Assembly (NCBI GenBank): GCA_011065235.1
Contig: JAAKFB010000016.1
Span: 1 to 14,683, forward strand
Source of the DNA: Chlamydiota bacterium
Lineage (GTDB): Bacteria > Chlamydiota > Chlamydiia > Chlamydiales > Rhabdochlamydiaceae
Length of the DNA: 14,683 nucleotides
Direction: 5' to 3'
The translations under genes were made by a program, and so were the position numbers. The notes beneath the pieces were generated by a model. The model made no database searches and was not told where the DNA came from. It saw only the letters and a list, made by a program, of their open reading frames with translations. Of the stretch, positions 13,317-14,683 are shown one piece after another; positions within the stretch are counted from its first letter, which is position 1; each line of letters opens with the position of its first letter.

Positions 13317-14683
13317 TCAAAGTAATTTTGCGAATTCAATTTCGGAGAGAATGGGAATTTCCAGCTCCTTGGCTTTGTCGTATTTCGAGCCGGGCTCGTC
13401 ACCGACAAGGACATAGTCGGTTTTTTTGCTCACAGAGCCACTGACTTTGCCGCCACGCTCTTTGATTTTGGCGGCCGCTTCTAAGCGGGAATAGCTCTCT
13501 AAAGAGCCTGTCAGCACAAAGGTTTTTCCAAAGAACGGATGCCCTTTCTGCGTTTTGACCCTCTCGGGCTTCACACCGAGGTGAAAGAGACGGTGGATTT
13601 CTTTGAGGTTTTCAGGGTTTTCAAAATAGGAAACGACCGACTCGGCAACTTTCTCCCCGATCCCTTCGATGCCAACGAGCTCGTCTAGTGTCATCGCAGA
13701 GAGGGAATCGATATCCCCTGCATGTGTTGCCAGCAGATCAGCAATCCCCTCTCCCACATATTTGATCCCTAGGCTGAGGATGAACCGCGGCAGAGTGGTT
13801 TTGCGCGATTTGTCAATGCTCCTTATGAGATTTTGCACCGCTTTTTCCTTAAAGCCGTCGAGAATAGAAATTTCTTCTTCTGTGAGGTCATAAATGTCGG
13901 CCATGGTTTTCACGAGCCCTTTTTCCACCAGCTGATGCACCACTTTGGGGCCCATGTGCTCGATGTCCATCGCATCTTTGCTCGCAAAATAGGCGATGCG
14001 CCGAAGCACTTGATCTGAGCACTCCCGATTGGGACAACGGATCGCCACTTCCCCTTCTACGTGTACGACGGGACTACCACAGACGGGACACTGGGTGGGC
14101 ATGTGCCAAGGTGTTGAGCTTTTCGGGCGCTTGGCAACGATCACTTGCACCACTTTGGGGATCACATCTCCACCTTTTTCAATGATCACGGCATCCCCAA
14201 TGCGGATGTCTTTACGCTCAATTTCTTCGCGGTTATGGAGGGTTGCACGTGCGATTGTGCTACCCGCAAGGGAAACGGGCTCGAGCTCTGCAACTGGAGT
14301 GAGCACGCCACTGCGTCCGACTTGGACGGTGATTTCGCAGATCTTGGTCTCTGCTTGCTCTGGAGCAAATTTGTAGGCAACGGCCCATCTGGGGCTTCTT
14401 GCAGTAGTGCCGATGTCGACTTGCAGCAAAAAATCATCGACTTTGATGACGATCCCATCAATGTCAAAGGGAAGGCTGTTTCGCTCTAGTTCAATCCGAT
14501 CGGCAAACTTTAGAATCTCTTCAATCGAGCGGGCTTGGATCCGATGGTGGGGGGCAAAAGCAGGTAGGGCAATTTTTTCAAGAAACTGATGGCTGGCAAA
14601 TTGGCTTTGGAGATGGTGAGAGGTATCTTCGGCAATCCCATACATGACGATCGAGAGTTTCCGTGTTTGGACTATTTTGGGAT
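13317..14683 (-). CDS. ligA: NAD+-dependent DNA ligase LigA, C-terminal two thirds (cut by right window edge)
   Basis: NAD-dependent ligase that seals nicks in replication and repair. About 454 codons are present; the frame stays open to the edge (PKIVQTRKLSIVMYGIAE, as in the usual DPKIxxxRxL segment), so the ATG at 14645 is internal. Visible in order: the end of the adenylation domain including FDIDGIVIKVDD; the OB-fold with RATLHNREEI and EKGGDVIPKV; a four-cysteine zinc finger (CPVCG ... RCPNREC); helix-hairpin-helix repeats ending VGIEGIGEKVAESV; and a C-terminal BRCT domain from GKTFVLTGSL to EFAKLL. The nucleotidyl-lysine KxDG motif and domain Ia lie outside. The protein ends right beside hairpin element 2. 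No frameshift or missing zinc ligand was seen. Confidence 0.96.
   Translation of the reverse strand, partial: PKIVQTRKLSIVMYGIAEDTSHHLQSQFASHQFLEKIALPAFAPHHRIQARSIEEILKFADRIELERNSLPFDIDGIVIKVDDFLLQVDIGTTARSPRWAVAYKFAPEQAETKICEITVQVGRSGVLTPVAELEPVSLAGSTIARATLHNREEIERKDIRIGDAVIIEKGGDVIPKVVQVIVAKRPKSSTPWHMPTQCPVCGSPVVHVEGEVAIRCPNRECSDQVLRRIAYFASKDAMDIEHMGPKVVHQLVEKGLVKTMADIYDLTEEEISILDGFKEKAVQNLIRSIDKSRKTTLPRFILSLGIKYVGEGIADLLATHAGDIDSLSAMTLDELVGIEGIGEKVAESVVSYFENPENLKEIHRLFHLGVKPERVKTQKGHPFFGKTFVLTGSLESYSRLEAAAKIKERGGKVSGSVSKKTDYVLVGDEPGSKYDKAKELEIPILSEIEFAKLL

Noticed and set aside
14645..14683. ATG at 14645 as the true ligA start
   Set aside because: The frame continues to the window edge with the conserved PKIVxTRxLS segment, and the adenylation lysine lies further upstream, so the gene is cut by the edge.

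Overview
The window looks like chromosomal DNA from a member of the Chlamydiae, most likely one of the amoeba- or invertebrate-associated families (Parachlamydia/Waddlia/Simkania-like) rather than Chlamydia itself. The clues are the ftsH / tilS / lptF-lptG neighbourhood, which matches the order I recall for CT838-CT841 in C. trachomatis; an FtsH with a long N-terminal extra-cytoplasmic region; and small signal-peptide-bearing proteins of a chlamydial type. Assignment below phylum level is inference.

Left part (1-2029, minus strand): the first ~212 codons of ftsH, running off the left edge, and upstream of it a complete tilS (tRNA-Ile lysidine synthetase). Divergent from tilS is a tightly packed plus-strand operon (2073-7221): lptF, lptG, an LpxT-like PAP2 phosphotransferase, an M32 metallocarboxypeptidase and an exported protein with kinase-fold features. 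Three of its four junctions are ATGA stop/start overlaps. The first three genes form an envelope module: LPS export plus lipid A phosphate modification. The tilS/lptF gap is only 43 bp and holds two overlapping face-to-face sigma70-type promoters; the predicted mRNAs would have almost no 5' leader.

Middle part (7226-8680): an AT-richer accessory islet with two divergent genes 28 bp apart, a small exported zinc-ribbon protein and a lipoprotein. It is followed by a ~168 bp giant imperfect palindrome that begins at the lipoprotein stop codon.

Right part (8695-14683): a minus-strand pair (shortened GT9-like glycosyltransferase-fold protein, hotdog acyl-CoA thioesterase); the rplM-rpsI ribosomal operon ending in tandem hairpins and a strong intrinsic terminator; divergent miaB with a near-consensus promoter; a four-TM membrane protein convergent with miaB; a second giant imperfect palindrome (~155 bp); and the 3' two thirds of ligA, truncated by the right edge.

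The most unusual signal is the pair of giant imperfect palindromes at 8513-8680 and 13162-13316. Both start directly at a stop codon, both have arms of about 75-80 nt, and they share short motifs at comparable distances from their tips. They could be a dispersed hairpin repeat or structured 3' UTR family. Also notable are the LpxT-like enzyme beside LptFG and the exported kinase-fold protein. No tRNA, rRNA, CRISPR array or intact insertion sequence was seen, and no gene-free stretch exceeds 300 bp.
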